DNA of 64,000 nucleotides from Arcobacter defluvii (GCF_013201725.1 NZ_CP053835.1:868001-932000); one strand, 5' to 3'. Counted from the first letter of the stretch, positions 34,409 through 44,376 are shown. Translations and numbers: made by a program. The notes: generated by a model from the letters alone, not told the origin.

Positions 34409-35831
34409 TATAATTACACACATAATATTGATTATGGCATTAGGTTGGTATTTAATTACTAATTTACAATGGTATAACTATAAGTTAGAAAGAGTTGTTT
34501 TTAAACATCATAAATGGCAATGGCACATAACATATTTTTTATCACCAATAGTTTTATTTTATATTATTCCTGAGCCTTATTTTGCAATTTACTTTTTTAT
34601 TGTTTACATGACAAGTTTTGTTTTATGGAATAAAAAACTAGATAGACCAGTAGTTTTAACAGCTCGTGTAAAAAGATTTTTAGCTATTTTACTTTTTTCA
34701 ACTTTTGCAATAACAGCACTTTGTTTATCAAATGAAAATTGTACAAATATGTTTGTTTTTACTCCACTAATTTTGACTTATGCAATTTCAACTATTATGG
34801 AAAAAATATTCTTTATTTCATTTAAACACAAAGGGAAACAAAGACTTCAAAGTATAGCGGGTTTACGAACAATAGCTATAACAGCTTCATTTGGAAAAAC
34901 ATCAATTAAAAATTATTTATACCATATTTTAAAAAATAAATTTAAGGTTTACAAAACTCCAAGAAGTGTAAATACAATAGCTGGAATAGTTCTTGATGTA
35001 AATAGAGATGTTCCACTTGATACACAAATATATATAGCAGAAGCAGGAGCTAGAGTAAAAGGTGATATTGAAGAAATTACAATGTTTTTAGAACCTCAAA
35101 TCTGTATTATTGGAAGTGTTGGAGAACAGCATATTGAGTATTTTAAAACCTTGGATAATATAATACATACAAAAATGGAACTTTTAAAATCTCCAAAAAT
35201 GAAAAGAGGATTTGTTCATGAATCTGTTCCAATAAAAGATTACCCAACTATTACAAAATTCCCAAATAATTTGCATATTACAAAAAGTAATTTAGATGGA
35301 ATATGGTTTGATGTTGAAGTTGCTGGAAATATTGAACATTTTCATGCTCCAATTTTAGGAAGTTTTAATGCAATAAATTTAACAGCAGTGATTTTGGTAT
35401 CTCATTATTTAGGAATGACAATTCCAGAAATTAAAGTTGCACTTACAACTTTACCTCAAGTTGAGCATAGACTTCAAAAGATTGAAGCAAATGGAAAAGT
35501 AATAATAGATGATTCATTTAATGGGAATTTAGAAGGAATGCTTGAAGCCATAAATATTTGTTCAAATCATAAAGGAAGAAAAGTAATAATAACTCCAGGA
35601 CTTGTAGAATCTACAGATGAAGCAAATATTCTTTTGGCAAAAGCAATAAATGATACTTTTGATTTTGTTATTTTAACAGGAAGTTTAAATACACATTTAT
35701 TTATAGCAAATATTGATAAAGAAAAAGTTCATATTTTAAAAGATAAAGCTCAAATGGAAGTAACATTAGCTAAAACTACAAGAGTTGGTGATTTGATTTT
35801 ATTTGCAAATGATGCACCAAATTTTATATAG
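34395..35831 (+). CDS. murF: Membrane-anchored MurF, UDP-MurNAc-tripeptide--D-Ala-D-Ala ligase
   Basis: Adds the D-Ala-D-Ala made by Ddl to UDP-MurNAc-tripeptide. 478 residues from ATG 34395. The first 110 residues hold three to four hydrophobic segments not found in E. coli MurF, giving an inner-membrane-anchored form I associate with Campylobacterota. The Mur ligase core follows: ASFGKTSIKNYL (P-loop), KTPRSVNTIAG, EAGARVKGDIEEI, and VIIDDSFNGNLEGMLEAI (C-terminal domain). Earlier in-frame ATGs (34335) lie inside the hydrolase gene and add an unrelated leader. The 14-bp overlap with the hydrolase implies coupling. Confidence 0.9.
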   Translation: MEYVNIITHIILIMALGWYLITNLQWYNYKLERVVFKHHKWQWHITYFLSPIVLFYIIPEPYFAIYFFIVYMTSFVLWNKKLDRPVVLTARVKRFLAILLFSTFAITALCLSNENCTNMFVFTPLILTYAISTIMEKIFFISFKHKGKQRLQSIAGLRTIAITASFGKTSIKNYLYHILKNKFKVYKTPRSVNTIAGIVLDVNRDVPLDTQIYIAEAGARVKGDIEEITMFLEPQICIIGSVGEQHIEYFKTLDNIIHTKMELLKSPKMKRGFVHESVPIKDYPTITKFPNNLHITKSNLDGIWFDVEVAGNIEHFHAPILGSFNAINLTAVILVSHYLGMTIPEIKVALTTLPQVEHRLQKIEANGKVIIDDSFNGNLEGMLEAINICSNHKGRKVIITPGLVESTDEANILLAKAINDTFDFVILTGSLNTHLFIANIDKEKVHILKDKAQMEVTLAKTTRVGDLILFANDAPNFI

Positions 35832-35849
35832 ATAAAAATAGGAAATTAT

Positions 35850-36338
35850 ATGGAACATTTATATGCACCTTGGCGATATGATTATGTAAGTGAAGAAAAA
35901 ATTGAAGGTTGTGTTTTTTGTCATATAGGAAAAAATTTAGAGGATGAAAAATTACAAGTTTTATTTAGTGATGAATATTGTTACGTTGTAATGAATAAAT
36001 TTCCATATAGTCCAGGGCATATGATGGTTATTCCTTTTTTTCATACTGATAAAATTGAAGAATTAGATGAAAATACTTGGCAAGCTATGAGTAAAAGAGT
36101 AAGACAAGGTGTTAAACTTTTAAAAGAAATTATGCCATGTGAAGGTGTAAATATTGGGATGAATTTAGGAAAAGCAGCAGGTGCTGGAATCGAACAACAT
36201 GTTCATTATCATATGTTACCAAGATGGCTTGGTGATACAAATTTTATAAGTTCTATTGGAGGAATAAGAGTTTATCCTGCTTCTTTTGAAGAAATTTTTA
36301 ATAAACTTAAATTAAATGCTCCTAAATATTTTTTATAA
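35850..36338 (+). CDS. HIT family hydrolase (Ap4A-hydrolase-like)
   Basis: A 162-residue HIT-domain protein. The histidine triad is HVHYHMLPRW (near residue 105), the Fhit/APA2-like form. The N-terminal CVFCHIG segment has a possible zinc pair (C-x2-C) with the downstream His. Such proteins cleave dinucleoside polyphosphates or AMP-linked adducts. It begins 18 bp after murF with a GGAAA-type ribosome-binding site, so probably belongs to the same unit; the next gene begins 19 bp later. Confidence 0.9.
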   Translation: MEHLYAPWRYDYVSEEKIEGCVFCHIGKNLEDEKLQVLFSDEYCYVVMNKFPYSPGHMMVIPFFHTDKIEELDENTWQAMSKRVRQGVKLLKEIMPCEGVNIGMNLGKAAGAGIEQHVHYHMLPRWLGDTNFISSIGGIRVYPASFEEIFNKLKLNAPKYFL

Positions 36339-36357
36339 AAATAACTTAGGATCATTC

Positions 36358-37575
36358 ATGAAAAATTTTATTAAAAGTTTTTATACAAATAATTTTATCT
36401 ATAAAGGTAAAGAAAAGTTATCTAAACTTACAATTTTAGCTCTTATTATTTTAGATATATTTGTACTAAGTACACTTTTCCAAGGAATAGATTTTCAAAC
36501 TAAAGTTATAAATAATCCAAATACAAAATTCCCTTATGATTGTCAAGATGTTATAACTTATAGTTCTAGTATGGATGATTTTAATAGTTATCTATATAAT
36601 AACTATAATTATGATTCAAAATACCAAAACATCAAAGATTTAGAAGTAGATGAAAGATGTAATACAATATTTGATAAAGTTGAATTGATTAAAAATAAAA
36701 TTGATATTAAAAACTTAAAAAAACAAAATGAAGAACTAAATAATAAATCTTATAATTTAAGCAATCAGTTAACATATTTAAAAGATAACTACAATACTAT
36801 TTTATTTGAAAAAATGAGTGAACAAGAGATCGATAAATCAATCATAAAAGGTGAAGTCTCAGCAGAAAATATAAAAGAAAAATATGAATTATTAACAAAA
36901 GAGTTAGAATCAATTGATAAAGAAAAAGAAAAATTATCAAATGAATTTAAAGAAGAAAATTTAGTAAAAGATTTGATAAGTTATTTAGCTTTAAATAAAG
37001 ATACAATTTTAATTGATATTGAAAAAGCACAAAAGTTTTATTCTATAAAATATGAATTAGTAATATTATTATTTTTAATTCCTTTAGTAGCTATTTTCTT
37101 TTATTTAATGAAAAGATATCTTCATAAAGATAAATATATTTTGTATATTATTTTTAAAAATATTTTAATAGTAACTTTAATACCAACTTTTATCTCATTT
37201 TTTAGTTTGATAAATATTTTTATTCCTAAAATATTTCTTGAAAAAGTATTGATGTTTTTTTATAGTTTAGAAATACCTTTTATAGTTTATTATTTAGCTA
37301 TTGCAATTGCTGTTTTGATATTTATTTTTATAATAATAAAAATACAAAAAAAATTTAAAGAAGATAATGAAAAATTAAAAAATAACAATATATCAATAAT
37401 AGATGCCTATAATAAGAATATTTGTATAAAATGTGGAAATAGGGTAGATTTTACTCTTATGAATTACTGTCCTTGTTGTCAAAATCAACTAAAAATAGAG
37501 TGCAAAAGTTGTCATGCAAATACTATAAAAGGTTTGGATTATTGCTCTAATTGCGGTTCAAATATAGAAAAATAA
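36358..37575 (+). CDS. Membrane protein with coiled coil and C-terminal double zinc ribbon
   Basis: A 405-residue protein of unknown function. One N-terminal membrane segment (LTILALIILDIFVLSTLF), then a roughly 190-residue extracytoplasmic charged coiled coil (KKQNEELNNKSYNLSNQL type). Three more membrane segments lie at about residues 230-335. The cytoplasmic tail has two zinc-ribbon Cys clusters (CIKCG...CPCC and CKSC...CSNCG). Start ATG 36358 follows TTAGGA; an ATG at 36316 inside the HIT gene is rejected. No named family is recognised. The stop codon lies inside a terminator hairpin, so this closes the operon. Confidence 0.75.
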   Translation: MKNFIKSFYTNNFIYKGKEKLSKLTILALIILDIFVLSTLFQGIDFQTKVINNPNTKFPYDCQDVITYSSSMDDFNSYLYNNYNYDSKYQNIKDLEVDERCNTIFDKVELIKNKIDIKNLKKQNEELNNKSYNLSNQLTYLKDNYNTILFEKMSEQEIDKSIIKGEVSAENIKEKYELLTKELESIDKEKEKLSNEFKEENLVKDLISYLALNKDTILIDIEKAQKFYSIKYELVILLFLIPLVAIFFYLMKRYLHKDKYILYIIFKNILIVTLIPTFISFFSLINIFIPKIFLEKVLMFFYSLEIPFIVYYLAIAIAVLIFIFIIIKIQKKFKEDNEKLKNNNISIIDAYNKNICIKCGNRVDFTLMNYCPCCQNQLKIECKSCHANTIKGLDYCSNCGSNIEK

Positions 37576-37600
37576 ATGTAGGAAATAACCTACATTTATT
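37571..37600. terminator. Bidirectional terminator hairpin
   Basis: AATAAATGTAGG (37571-37582) pairs with CCTACATTTATT (37589-37600), loop AAATAA. It sits between two convergent genes and contains the stop region of both. Confidence 0.75.
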
Positions 37601-38849
37601 AATATTTTCCTTGATAAAAACCAGAAAATAAAAGAATATCATCACTATTTTTATTCTCTAAATCATTTACAATAAAATCTTTTAATATAGAAGCTAGTGC
37701 TGGACCAAAAGTCATTCCTAGCCAACCTAATCCCATACCATAAATCAAGTTTTTATATTTTTCATCTCTTCCAATAAGTGGCATATCATTAGGTGTTAAA
37801 GGTCTAAATCCAGTCCACTCAATAATATCTTCCATGATAAAAGGAACAGTATATTTTTTGAAATTTTCTTTTATACTCTCAATTTGTTTTTTTACTATTT
37901 GATGATTTGTTGAACCAATCTCTAATTTTGATGTAATTCTTACATCATCACGTCTTGGTGTCATAACAATAAATAAATCAGAAAATAGTGTAGAGGTAAC
38001 TGGTTGCAATTCTTTAGGCATTTTAAAAGTGATACTATATCCTTTTGCAGGCGTCATCATAAGATTTTGATTTACTTTATCTGCTAAATGTGTCTGATGA
38101 CCTGTTGACATTATATATGTATCTGCTTCATAAGTATTTAGAGCTGAACTAATAGATTCAATTTTTGAATCAGAATATTTGATATGTGAAATTCTTTCAT
38201 TTAAAATAAATTCAGCACCGTTTTCTTTTAAATATCTTTTTAATTCTAACATTGTTCTTTTTGGGTCAAAGTGAGTATTTCTTTTAAAATGAATAGCACC
38301 TTTCGCATCATTTGTAATACAAGGTATAAATTCTTTTATTTTGTTTTTTTCAATAATTTCAAAAACATCATCATTTTTTATTGCATAATCAAGTAATTTT
38401 TTATCATAACTTTTTTGTTCCGTAAAAACAGATAACATACCCTTTCTATGAAAATCTAAATCTAAACCATCAATATTTTGCATCTTTTCATAAGCATCAT
38501 TTGATATATGCCCATATTTTTCAAATAAAGCTAAAGTTCGTTTTAGTCTATCTTTATTAGCACTGTTTACAAATTTCCATAACCATTTATATATTTTTGT
38601 ATCTAAAGTAGGATGTATATTTACAGGTGATTCACCTTTTATCATAAGTTTTAATGTATTAAAAACAATCCCTGGATTTGCAAGTGGTCCTTTATCAAAT
38701 GCAGATAATAAACCAGCATTTCCAAAAGAGGTTGAATCTGTTATATCACTTTCATCTATAATTGTAACTTTTCTACCTGCTTTAAGAAGTTCGTATGCAG
38801 TTGTTAAACCCATAATCCCTGCACCAATTATTATAATATCTCGTTTCAT
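37599..38849 (-). CDS. FAD-dependent D-amino-acid dehydrogenase (DadA-like)
   Basis: A 416-residue DAO-family flavoprotein. The N-terminal dinucleotide fold is IIIGAGIMGLTTAYELLKAG (split: Gly-x-Gly-x2-Gly), followed by the DadA-type STSFGNAGLLS, PTLDTKIYKWLWKFV and FHRKGMLSVF, and the C-terminal GFRPLTPNDMPLIG and YGMGLGWLGMTFGPA. DadA oxidises D-alanine and other D-amino acids at the membrane and passes electrons to quinone. The substrate is inferred from family likeness; a glycine/sarcosine oxidase is an alternative. It stands alone, converging on the zinc-ribbon gene, and is divergent from the ribosomal operon. Confidence 0.82.
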   Translation of the reverse strand: MKRDIIIIGAGIMGLTTAYELLKAGRKVTIIDESDITDSTSFGNAGLLSAFDKGPLANPGIVFNTLKLMIKGESPVNIHPTLDTKIYKWLWKFVNSANKDRLKRTLALFEKYGHISNDAYEKMQNIDGLDLDFHRKGMLSVFTEQKSYDKKLLDYAIKNDDVFEIIEKNKIKEFIPCITNDAKGAIHFKRNTHFDPKRTMLELKRYLKENGAEFILNERISHIKYSDSKIESISSALNTYEADTYIMSTGHQTHLADKVNQNLMMTPAKGYSITFKMPKELQPVTSTLFSDLFIVMTPRRDDVRITSKLEIGSTNHQIVKKQIESIKENFKKYTVPFIMEDIIEWTGFRPLTPNDMPLIGRDEKYKNLIYGMGLGWLGMTFGPALASILKDFIVNDLENKNSDDILLFSGFYQGKY

Positions 38850-39083
38850 TTATCAACTCCTTATTGAAGAAAAACTAAAAAATAATATACAATATTTATT
38901 CCTAAAAACAATAGTATTTGAGTTTAAAAAAAATAGTATTCTATATTTGTTAATAAAAGTAAAAGAAAAATTAGTAGAAAAACAATTTCTTAAAGAAAAC
39001 TTACTATAGTACGATTAATAGTAATATTATCCTTTTTAAAAGGAAATAAAATTAGTAAAATTATTTATAAAGCCCCGTAATAC

Positions 39084-39112
39084 TTGACATTTAACTACAA
39101 TTAAGTTATAAT
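39084..39112 (+). promoter_or_regulatory. Consensus sigma-70 promoter of the S10-spc operon
   Basis: TTGACA at 39084-39089, a 17-bp spacer, and TATAAT at 39107-39112: a full match to the consensus at both boxes. The start site is expected near 39119, giving a leader of about 60 nt. Confidence 0.85.
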
Positions 39113-39130
39113 CCGCGTCCACTAAATGTG

Positions 39131-39157
39131 GTTAGGGTGTTTTTTTACACATCTAAC
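39131..39157 (+). promoter_or_regulatory. Leader hairpin of the S10 operon
   Basis: GTTAG (39131-39135) pairs with CTAAC (39153-39157), and GTGT (39137-39140) with ACAC (39147-39150), closing a T6 loop. It lies in the 5' leader just before the AAAGGA ribosome-binding site of rpsJ. A role in feedback control by a ribosomal protein is inferred only. Confidence 0.5.
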
Positions 39158-39178
39158 GAGTTCTTTAAAGGAAAATTA

Positions 39179-39493
39179 ATGGAAAAAATCAGATTAAAGC
39201 TTAAAGCTTATGATCATAGAGTTTTAGACAGAAGTGTTGCTTCAATTGTTGAAGCTGTTAAAAGAACTGGTGCTGATTTGAGAGGTCCAATCCCTCTTCC
39301 TACAAAAATCAGAAGATATACAGTTATTAAAGGTCCTCACGTAAATAAGGATTCAAGAGAGCAATTTGAAATCAGAGTTCATTCAAGAATTATTGATATT
39401 ATTGCTGCAACTCCTGATACTGTAGATTCGCTAATGAAACTTGACTTAGCTCCTGAAGTTGATGTTGAAGTTAGATCTATGGGTCAAGAATAA
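39179..39493 (+). CDS. rpsJ: 30S ribosomal protein S10
   Basis: 104 residues, beginning [19 protein letters not shown], the standard S10 N-terminus; [11 protein letters not shown] and the loop [15 protein letters not shown] are conserved. It is part of the 30S head, and in other bacteria also pairs with NusB in antitermination. First gene of the operon. An upstream GTG (39128) in the same frame would add 17 residues from the leader hairpin and is rejected; AAAGGA at 39166-39171 supports ATG 39179. Confidence 0.98.
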   Translation: MEKIRLKLKAYDHRVLDRSVASIVEAVKRTGADLRGPIPLPTKIRRYTVIKGPHVNKDSREQFEIRVHSRIIDIIAATPDTVDSLMKLDLAPEVDVEVRSMGQE

Positions 39494-39511
39494 AAGAAAG
39501 GGTAATACAAG

Positions 39512-40087
39512 ATGGAATTTATAGTTCAAAAAATCGGTATGAGTAGAACAGTTTCTGTTCCTAGTACAGCTGTTACACTTTTAAAAGTTCTTGATACTAA
39601 AGTATGTGAAGTATCTGAAGGTGTAGCACTAGTTTCTTATAGCAATGGTAAAAAATTTAACAAAGCTATTGAAGGTCAACAAAAAAAGTTCAACTTATCT
39701 AAAGAGTTTAACAGATTTGCAACAATTACTGTAGCAAATGGTGAAGCTGGTGATTTAGATGTTTCTGGATTAGGTGAAGCTAAATTAGTAAAATCAACTT
39801 TTAAAACTAAAGGTAGAGGTTTCTCTGGTGCAGTTAAAAGATGGAATTTTGCTGGTGGTAGAGCATCTCATGGTCACAGAATGGGTAAAAGAGTTGGTTC
39901 AATCGGTAACTGCGAATGGCCAGGTAGAGTTCAGCCAGGTAAAAAAATGCCAGGGCAATACGGAAATACAAATGTATCTGTAAAAAATGAAGTTATTTCA
40001 TTTGATGCTGAGACAGGAATTTTAGTTCTTAAAGGTTCAGTATCTGGTGCAAATGGTTCATTAGGAAAAGTAAAGGTTGCTAAATGA
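39512..40087 (+). CDS. rplC: 50S ribosomal protein L3
   Basis: 191 residues. L3 sits near the peptidyl transferase centre and helps start 50S assembly. Signatures are VQKIGMSR at the start, the central [22 protein letters not shown] block with its long 23S-reaching loop, and [20 protein letters not shown]. It lies 18 bp after rpsJ, preceded by GGGTAA, and its stop overlaps the rplD start (ATGA). Confidence 0.98.
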   Translation: MEFIVQKIGMSRTVSVPSTAVTLLKVLDTKVCEVSEGVALVSYSNGKKFNKAIEGQQKKFNLSKEFNRFATITVANGEAGDLDVSGLGEAKLVKSTFKTKGRGFSGAVKRWNFAGGRASHGHRMGKRVGSIGNCEWPGRVQPGKKMPGQYGNTNVSVKNEVISFDAETGILVLKGSVSGANGSLGKVKVAK

Positions 40088-40695
40088 GCAAAGCTATAGT
40101 ATTAAACGAAAAATTTGAAAATAATGGTGAAGTAGTTTTACCAGCAAGTTATGAAGAGATTAACTCTCACAACTTATATTTATATGTAAAATCATATTTA
40201 GCAGCATTAAGATCAAATACAGCAAGAGCTAAAACAAGAGCAGAAGTAAGCGGTGGTGGTAAAAAACCTAAAGCTCAAAAAGGTTCTGGTGCAGCTAGAT
40301 GGGGTTCAAAAAGATCTCCTTTATTCGTTGGTGGGGGACAAGCATTTGGACCTACTAAAAGAAACTATAACCAAAAAGTTAATAAAAAACAAAAAGCTTT
40401 AGCATTAAAATATGCTATTAATGCACAAGCTAACAATGGTTCGTTATTTGTTGTTGATTCTTTAAAAATTGAGTCAGGTAAAACAAAAGAGGCAGTTGCA
40501 GTTTTAAATAAACTAAATAAAAGAGATACATTAATAGTATGCGATGTTATTGATGAAAAAACATATTTAGCATTTAGAAATATTAAAAACTGTTATATGG
40601 TTGAAAAGCAAGAAGTTAACGCTTATATAATTGCTACATACCATTCAGTATTAATTGAAAAATCAGTGCTTGATGCATTAACAAAAGAGGCTTAA
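40084..40695 (+). CDS. rplD: 50S ribosomal protein L4
   Basis: 203 residues. L4 lines the nascent peptide tunnel through its extended loop, seen as [19 protein letters not shown] followed by [13 protein letters not shown]; substitutions in this loop give macrolide resistance in other bacteria, but none is evident here. In E. coli L4 represses its own operon by binding the S10 leader. The start overlaps the rplC stop by 4 bp, which suggests translational coupling; rplW starts 1 bp after its stop. Confidence 0.98.
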   Translation: MSKAIVLNEKFENNGEVVLPASYEEINSHNLYLYVKSYLAALRSNTARAKTRAEVSGGGKKPKAQKGSGAARWGSKRSPLFVGGGQAFGPTKRNYNQKVNKKQKALALKYAINAQANNGSLFVVDSLKIESGKTKEAVAVLNKLNKRDTLIVCDVIDEKTYLAFRNIKNCYMVEKQEVNAYIIATYHSVLIEKSVLDALTKEA

Positions 40696-40696
40696 G

Positions 40697-40978
40697 ATGG
40701 CAGATATTACAGATATTAAAGCAATATTATATACAGAAAAAACAATTGAGCTTCAAGAAAATGGTGTAATCGTTGTTCAAACTAGTCCAAGAATGACTAA
40801 AAGCGGTTTAAAAGAAGTATTTAAAGAATATTTTGGTGTTACTCCATCAAAAGTTAATTCTTTAAGACAAGATGGTAAAGTAAAAAGATTTAAAGGAAAA
40901 TTAGGTAAAAGACCTGATTTCAAAAAATTCTATGTAACATTACCAGAGGGCGCAGCTATTGCGAACCTATCAGCTTAA
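40697..40978 (+). CDS. rplW: 50S ribosomal protein L23
   Basis: 93 residues. L23 lies at the tunnel exit and docks trigger factor and the signal recognition particle. The family pattern is clear: [37 protein letters not shown] with [30 protein letters not shown] (in pieces), and the short C-terminus. It abuts rplD and precedes rplB by 10 bp with an AAGGAG-type site. Confidence 0.97.
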   Translation: MADITDIKAILYTEKTIELQENGVIVVQTSPRMTKSGLKEVFKEYFGVTPSKVNSLRQDGKVKRFKGKLGKRPDFKKFYVTLPEGAAIANLSA

Positions 40979-40988
40979 GGAGTAGAAA

Positions 40989-41816
40989 ATGGCAATTAAA
41001 AAATTTAGACCAATAACTCCTGCAAGAAGATTCATGTCTGTTATGGATAGTTCTGATATTACTTCTAAACCAACAGTTAAATCTTTACTTGTAAGAGTAA
41101 AAGCAGCAGCTGGTAGAAATAATAACGGTAGAATTACATCTAGACACAAAGAAGCAGGTGCTAAAAAATTATATAGAATTATTGATTTCAAAAGAAATAA
41201 ATTCGGTGTTGAGGGTACAGTATCTACTATAGAATACGATCCATACAGAAACTGTAGAATTTGTTTAGTTACATATTTGGATGGGGATAAAAGATATATT
41301 ATTCAACCTTCTGGATTAAAAGTTGGTGATAAAGTTCAAGCTTCTGAATCAGGTCTTGATATTTTACCAGGTAATGCAATGAATTTAATTAATATTCCTG
41401 TTGGAACAATGGTTCATAATATCGAAATGAAACCAGGAAAAGGTGGTCAAATCGCTAGATCTGCTGGTGGATATGCTCAAATTATGGGTAGAGAAGATAA
41501 ATATGTAATCATGAGATTACCATCTGGTGAAATGAGAAAAATTCTTGGTGTTTGTATGGCTACAATTGGTGTAGTTGGAAATGAAGATTTCACAAATATG
41601 GTTGTTGGTAAAGCTGGTAGAAGTAGATACCTTGGTATTAGACCTCAAACTAGAGGATCTGCAATGAACCCTATTGATCACCCACACGGTGGAGGGGAAG
41701 GTAAAACTAACTCTGGTAGACATCCTGTTACTCCATGGGGTATGCCAACTAAAGGTTATAAAACTAGAAAGAAAAAAGCTAGTGACAAACTAATCATTTC
41801 AAAAAGAAAGAAGTAA
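40989..41816 (+). CDS. rplB: 50S ribosomal protein L2
   Basis: 275 residues. L2 binds 23S rRNA domain IV and is needed for subunit joining and peptidyl transfer. Seen are the N-terminal [30 protein letters not shown], and the C-terminal [18 protein letters not shown] with the conserved His close to the catalytic centre. It is preceded by AAGGAGTAG overlapping the rplW end; rpsS follows after 9 bp. Confidence 0.98.
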   Translation: MAIKKFRPITPARRFMSVMDSSDITSKPTVKSLLVRVKAAAGRNNNGRITSRHKEAGAKKLYRIIDFKRNKFGVEGTVSTIEYDPYRNCRICLVTYLDGDKRYIIQPSGLKVGDKVQASESGLDILPGNAMNLINIPVGTMVHNIEMKPGKGGQIARSAGGYAQIMGREDKYVIMRLPSGEMRKILGVCMATIGVVGNEDFTNMVVGKAGRSRYLGIRPQTRGSAMNPIDHPHGGGEGKTNSGRHPVTPWGMPTKGYKTRKKKASDKLIISKRKK

Positions 41817-41825
41817 GGGTTTAAG

Positions 41826-42101
41826 ATGGCAAGATCGATAAAAAAAGGTCCATTCGTAGACGCACACCTAATGAAAAAAGTTATTAGTGCAAATAGTGCT
41901 AATGATAAAAAACCAATCAAAACTTGGTCAAGAAGATCAACTGTATTACCAGATATGATTGGATTAACTTTCAATGTGCACAATGGAAGAAATTTCGTTC
42001 CTGTAAATATTACAGAGAACCACGTTGGATATAAATTAGGTGAATTTGCACCAACTAGAACATTTAAGGGCCATAAAGGTTCTGTTCAAAGAAAGGCATA
42101 A
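41826..42101 (+). CDS. rpsS: 30S ribosomal protein S19
   Basis: 91 residues. S19 is a 30S head protein that contacts S13 and the A-site tRNA region. The signature runs [17 protein letters not shown], then [40 protein letters not shown] in successive pieces and the basic [12 protein letters not shown] tail. rplV begins 2 bp after its stop. Confidence 0.98.
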   Translation: MARSIKKGPFVDAHLMKKVISANSANDKKPIKTWSRRSTVLPDMIGLTFNVHNGRNFVPVNITENHVGYKLGEFAPTRTFKGHKGSVQRKA

Positions 42102-42103
42102 GA

Positions 42104-42436
42104 ATGGCTAAAGCAATATTAAAATTTATTAGACTTTCTCCAATCAAAGCAAGATTAATTGCAAGAGAAGTTCAAGGAATGAATGCAGAGTATGCAATTG
42201 CATCTTTACAATTTACTCCAAATAAAGCTGCTGGAATTATTTCTAAAGTTATAGCATCTGCTGTTGCAAATGCAGGTTTAGATCCAGTTGATGCAGTTAT
42301 CACATCAGCTAGAGTTGATAAAGGTCCAGTTCTTAAGAGATTTACTCCAAGAGCAAGAGGTTCAGCTTCACCAAAGCACAAACCAACTGCACATATTATG
42401 ATTGAAGTAGCTGCTGCAACTAAAGGAGATAAGTAA
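42104..42436 (+). CDS. rplV: 50S ribosomal protein L22
   Basis: 110 residues. L22 forms part of the exit tunnel with a long beta hairpin. Conserved parts are [40 protein letters not shown] (hairpin start) and [20 protein letters not shown]. Its stop and the rpsC start share one base (TAATG), which favours re-initiation by the same ribosome. Confidence 0.98.
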   Translation: MAKAILKFIRLSPIKARLIAREVQGMNAEYAIASLQFTPNKAAGIISKVIASAVANAGLDPVDAVITSARVDKGPVLKRFTPRARGSASPKHKPTAHIMIEVAAATKGDK

Positions 42437-43140
42437 TGGGTCAAAAAGTTAATCCAATTGGACTAAGATTAGGTATTAATAGAAATTGGGAATCAAGATG
42501 GTTTCCTAAATTTGAAACTATGCCAGCAAATGTTGCAGAAGATGACAAAATCAGAAAGTATGTTAAAAAAGAATTATACTATGCTGGAATTGCTCAAACT
42601 ATTGTTGAAAGAACAGCGAAAAAAGTTAGAGTTACAGTTGTTGCAGCAAGACCTGGTATTATCATTGGTAAAAAAGGTGCAGATGTTGAAAAACTAAAAA
42701 ATGCACTTTCAAAATTAGTTGGTAAAGAAATTGCTGTTAACATCAAAGAAGAAAGAAAACCACAAATCTCTGCTCAATTATCTGCTGAGAACGTTGCTCA
42801 ACAATTAGAAAGAAGAGTTGCATTCAGAAGAGCTATGAAAAGAGTTATGCAAAATGCATTAAAAGGTGGAGCAAAAGGTATTAAAGTATCTGTTTCTGGA
42901 AGACTTGGTGGAGCTGAAATGGCAAGAACTGAGTGGTATTTAGAAGGTAGAGTTCCATTACATACTTTAAGAGCAAGAATCGATTATGGTTTTGCTGAAG
43001 CTCATACAACTTATGGTTGTATTGGTATTAAAGTTTGGATTTTCAAAGGTGAAGTATTAGCTAAAGGTATTCCAACTGAAAAAGCTGAAGAATCAACTTC
43101 TAAACCTAAAAGAAGACCAACTAAGAAAAGAGGTAAATAA
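42436..43140 (+). CDS. rpsC: 30S ribosomal protein S3
   Basis: 234 residues. S3 has a KH domain and forms part of the mRNA entry helicase site. Seen are [22 protein letters not shown], the KH motif [15 protein letters not shown], and the C-terminal [21 protein letters not shown] and [26 protein letters not shown] blocks (in pieces). The basic tail ends [11 protein letters not shown]. rplP starts 2 bp after the stop. Confidence 0.98.
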   Translation: MGQKVNPIGLRLGINRNWESRWFPKFETMPANVAEDDKIRKYVKKELYYAGIAQTIVERTAKKVRVTVVAARPGIIIGKKGADVEKLKNALSKLVGKEIAVNIKEERKPQISAQLSAENVAQQLERRVAFRRAMKRVMQNALKGGAKGIKVSVSGRLGGAEMARTEWYLEGRVPLHTLRARIDYGFAEAHTTYGCIGIKVWIFKGEVLAKGIPTEKAEESTSKPKRRPTKKRGK

Positions 43141-43142
43141 TT

Positions 43143-43568
43143 ATGTTAATGCCTAAAAGAACTAAGTTCAGAAAAATGATGAAAGGCCGAAATAGAGGTA
43201 TGGCTCATAGAGGAAACTCTTTAGCATACGGAGATATCGGTATCAAAGCAGTTGAACACGGTAGAATCGATTCAAGACAAATTGAAGCGTCAAGAATTGC
43301 AATGACAAGAAAAGTAAAAAGACAAGCAAAAGTTTGGATTATGGTATTCCCTGATAAACCACTTACTGCTAAACCATTAGAAACAAGAATGGGTAAAGGT
43401 AAAGGTTCTGTTGATAAATGGGTTATGAACATTAAGCCTGGAAGAATTTGTTTTGAAATGGCTGGAGTATCTGAAGAATTAGCGAGAGAAGCTTTAACTT
43501 TAGCAATGCATAAGCTACCATTTAAAACTAAAATTGTAACAAGAGATAGCGAAAATGAACTATACTGA
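43143..43568 (+). CDS. rplP: 50S ribosomal protein L16
   Basis: 141 residues. L16 helps organise the A-site of the 50S subunit. The N-terminus [19 protein letters not shown] is the standard one, so ATG 43143 is right. A basic motif, [21 protein letters not shown]-like, follows, then [19 protein letters not shown]. The end overlaps the rpmC start by 14 bp. Confidence 0.98.
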   Translation: MLMPKRTKFRKMMKGRNRGMAHRGNSLAYGDIGIKAVEHGRIDSRQIEASRIAMTRKVKRQAKVWIMVFPDKPLTAKPLETRMGKGKGSVDKWVMNIKPGRICFEMAGVSEELAREALTLAMHKLPFKTKIVTRDSENELY

Positions 43569-43746
43569 TTTAAAAGACAAAAACTTGAATGAACTTCAAG
43601 TATTATTAAAAGAGAAAAAGGTGCTTCTTTTTGAATTAAAAGCTAAGCTAAAAACAATGCAGTTAACAAATACTTCTGAATTAAGAGTTGCTAAAAAAGA
43701 CATCGCTAAAATTCAAACAGCTATAACTGCTGCAAAAGCTAACTAA
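43555..43746 (+). CDS. rpmC: 50S ribosomal protein L29
   Basis: 63 residues, helical. L29 lies next to L23 at the tunnel exit. Seen are the initial [18 protein letters not shown] helix, [33 protein letters not shown] (in pieces) typical of L29. It starts inside the last codons of rplP (14-bp overlap), without a free ribosome-binding site, so translation is probably coupled. Confidence 0.96.
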   Translation: MNYTDLKDKNLNELQVLLKEKKVLLFELKAKLKTMQLTNTSELRVAKKDIAKIQTAITAAKAN

Positions 43747-43756
43747 GGATCTAAGT

Positions 43757-44008
43757 ATGACACATAAAAGAGAGATTCAAGGTGTAGTGGTAAAAAAATC
43801 AGGTGATAAAACTGCTTCTATTTTAGTTACAAGATCAGTTTTACATCCAAAATATCACAAAACTGTAAAGAGATTTAAAAAATATTTAGTTCACGATGAA
43901 AAAAATGAATTAAATGTTGGTGATAGTGTTATCGCTGTTGAGTGTAGACCATTGTCAAAGACTAAATCTTTTAGATTAAAGACGATAGTAGCTACAGGAG
44001 TTAAATAA
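43757..44008 (+). CDS. rpsQ: 30S ribosomal protein S17
   Basis: 83 residues, OB fold. S17 is a primary 16S-binding protein of the 30S body. Characteristic sequence: [40 protein letters not shown], and [21 protein letters not shown]. Its stop overlaps the rplN ATG by one base. Confidence 0.97.
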   Translation: MTHKREIQGVVVKKSGDKTASILVTRSVLHPKYHKTVKRFKKYLVHDEKNELNVGDSVIAVECRPLSKTKSFRLKTIVATGVK

Positions 44009-44376
44009 TGATTCAAAGTTTTACAAGATTAAACGTAGCTGACAACACAGGTGCTAAAGAGATTATGTGTATCAAAGTTTTAGGTGGGTCTAAAAGAAGA
44101 TATGCAACTGTTGGTGATGTTATTGTTGCTTCAGTTAAAAAAGCTTTACCAACTGGAAAAATTAAAAAAGGTCAAGTTGTAAAAGCTGTTGTTGTTAGAA
44201 CTCATAAAGAAGTTCATAGAGAAAATGGTTCATTAATTAGATTTGATGATAATGCAGCGGTTATTCTAGATGCAAAAAGAGAGCCAGTTGGAACAAGAAT
44301 CTTTGGACCAGTTGCTAGGGAAGTAAGATATTCAGGTTTCATGAAAATCGTTTCACTTGCACCGGAGGTATTATAA
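44008..44376 (+). CDS. rplN: 50S ribosomal protein L14
   Basis: 122 residues. L14 sits at the subunit interface and is the docking site of the silencing factor RsfS. Signatures: [36 protein letters not shown], and the C-terminal [17 protein letters not shown]. The start shares the base A of TAATG with the rpsQ stop. Confidence 0.98.
   Translation: MIQSFTRLNVADNTGAKEIMCIKVLGGSKRRYATVGDVIVASVKKALPTGKIKKGQVVKAVVVRTHKEVHRENGSLIRFDDNAAVILDAKREPVGTRIFGPVAREVRYSGFMKIVSLAPEVL

Larger units (their letters stand above)
38850..39178. promoter_or_regulatory. 329-bp intergenic region upstream of dadA-like gene and S10 operon
   Basis: The dadA-proximal part is very AT-rich with two AATAGTATT copies near 38910 and 38935 and a short TCCTTTTTAAAAGGA palindrome at 39030-39044. 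The ribosomal-side part contains the promoter and leader listed separately. No small ORF or RNA gene was recognised. Confidence 0.5.
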
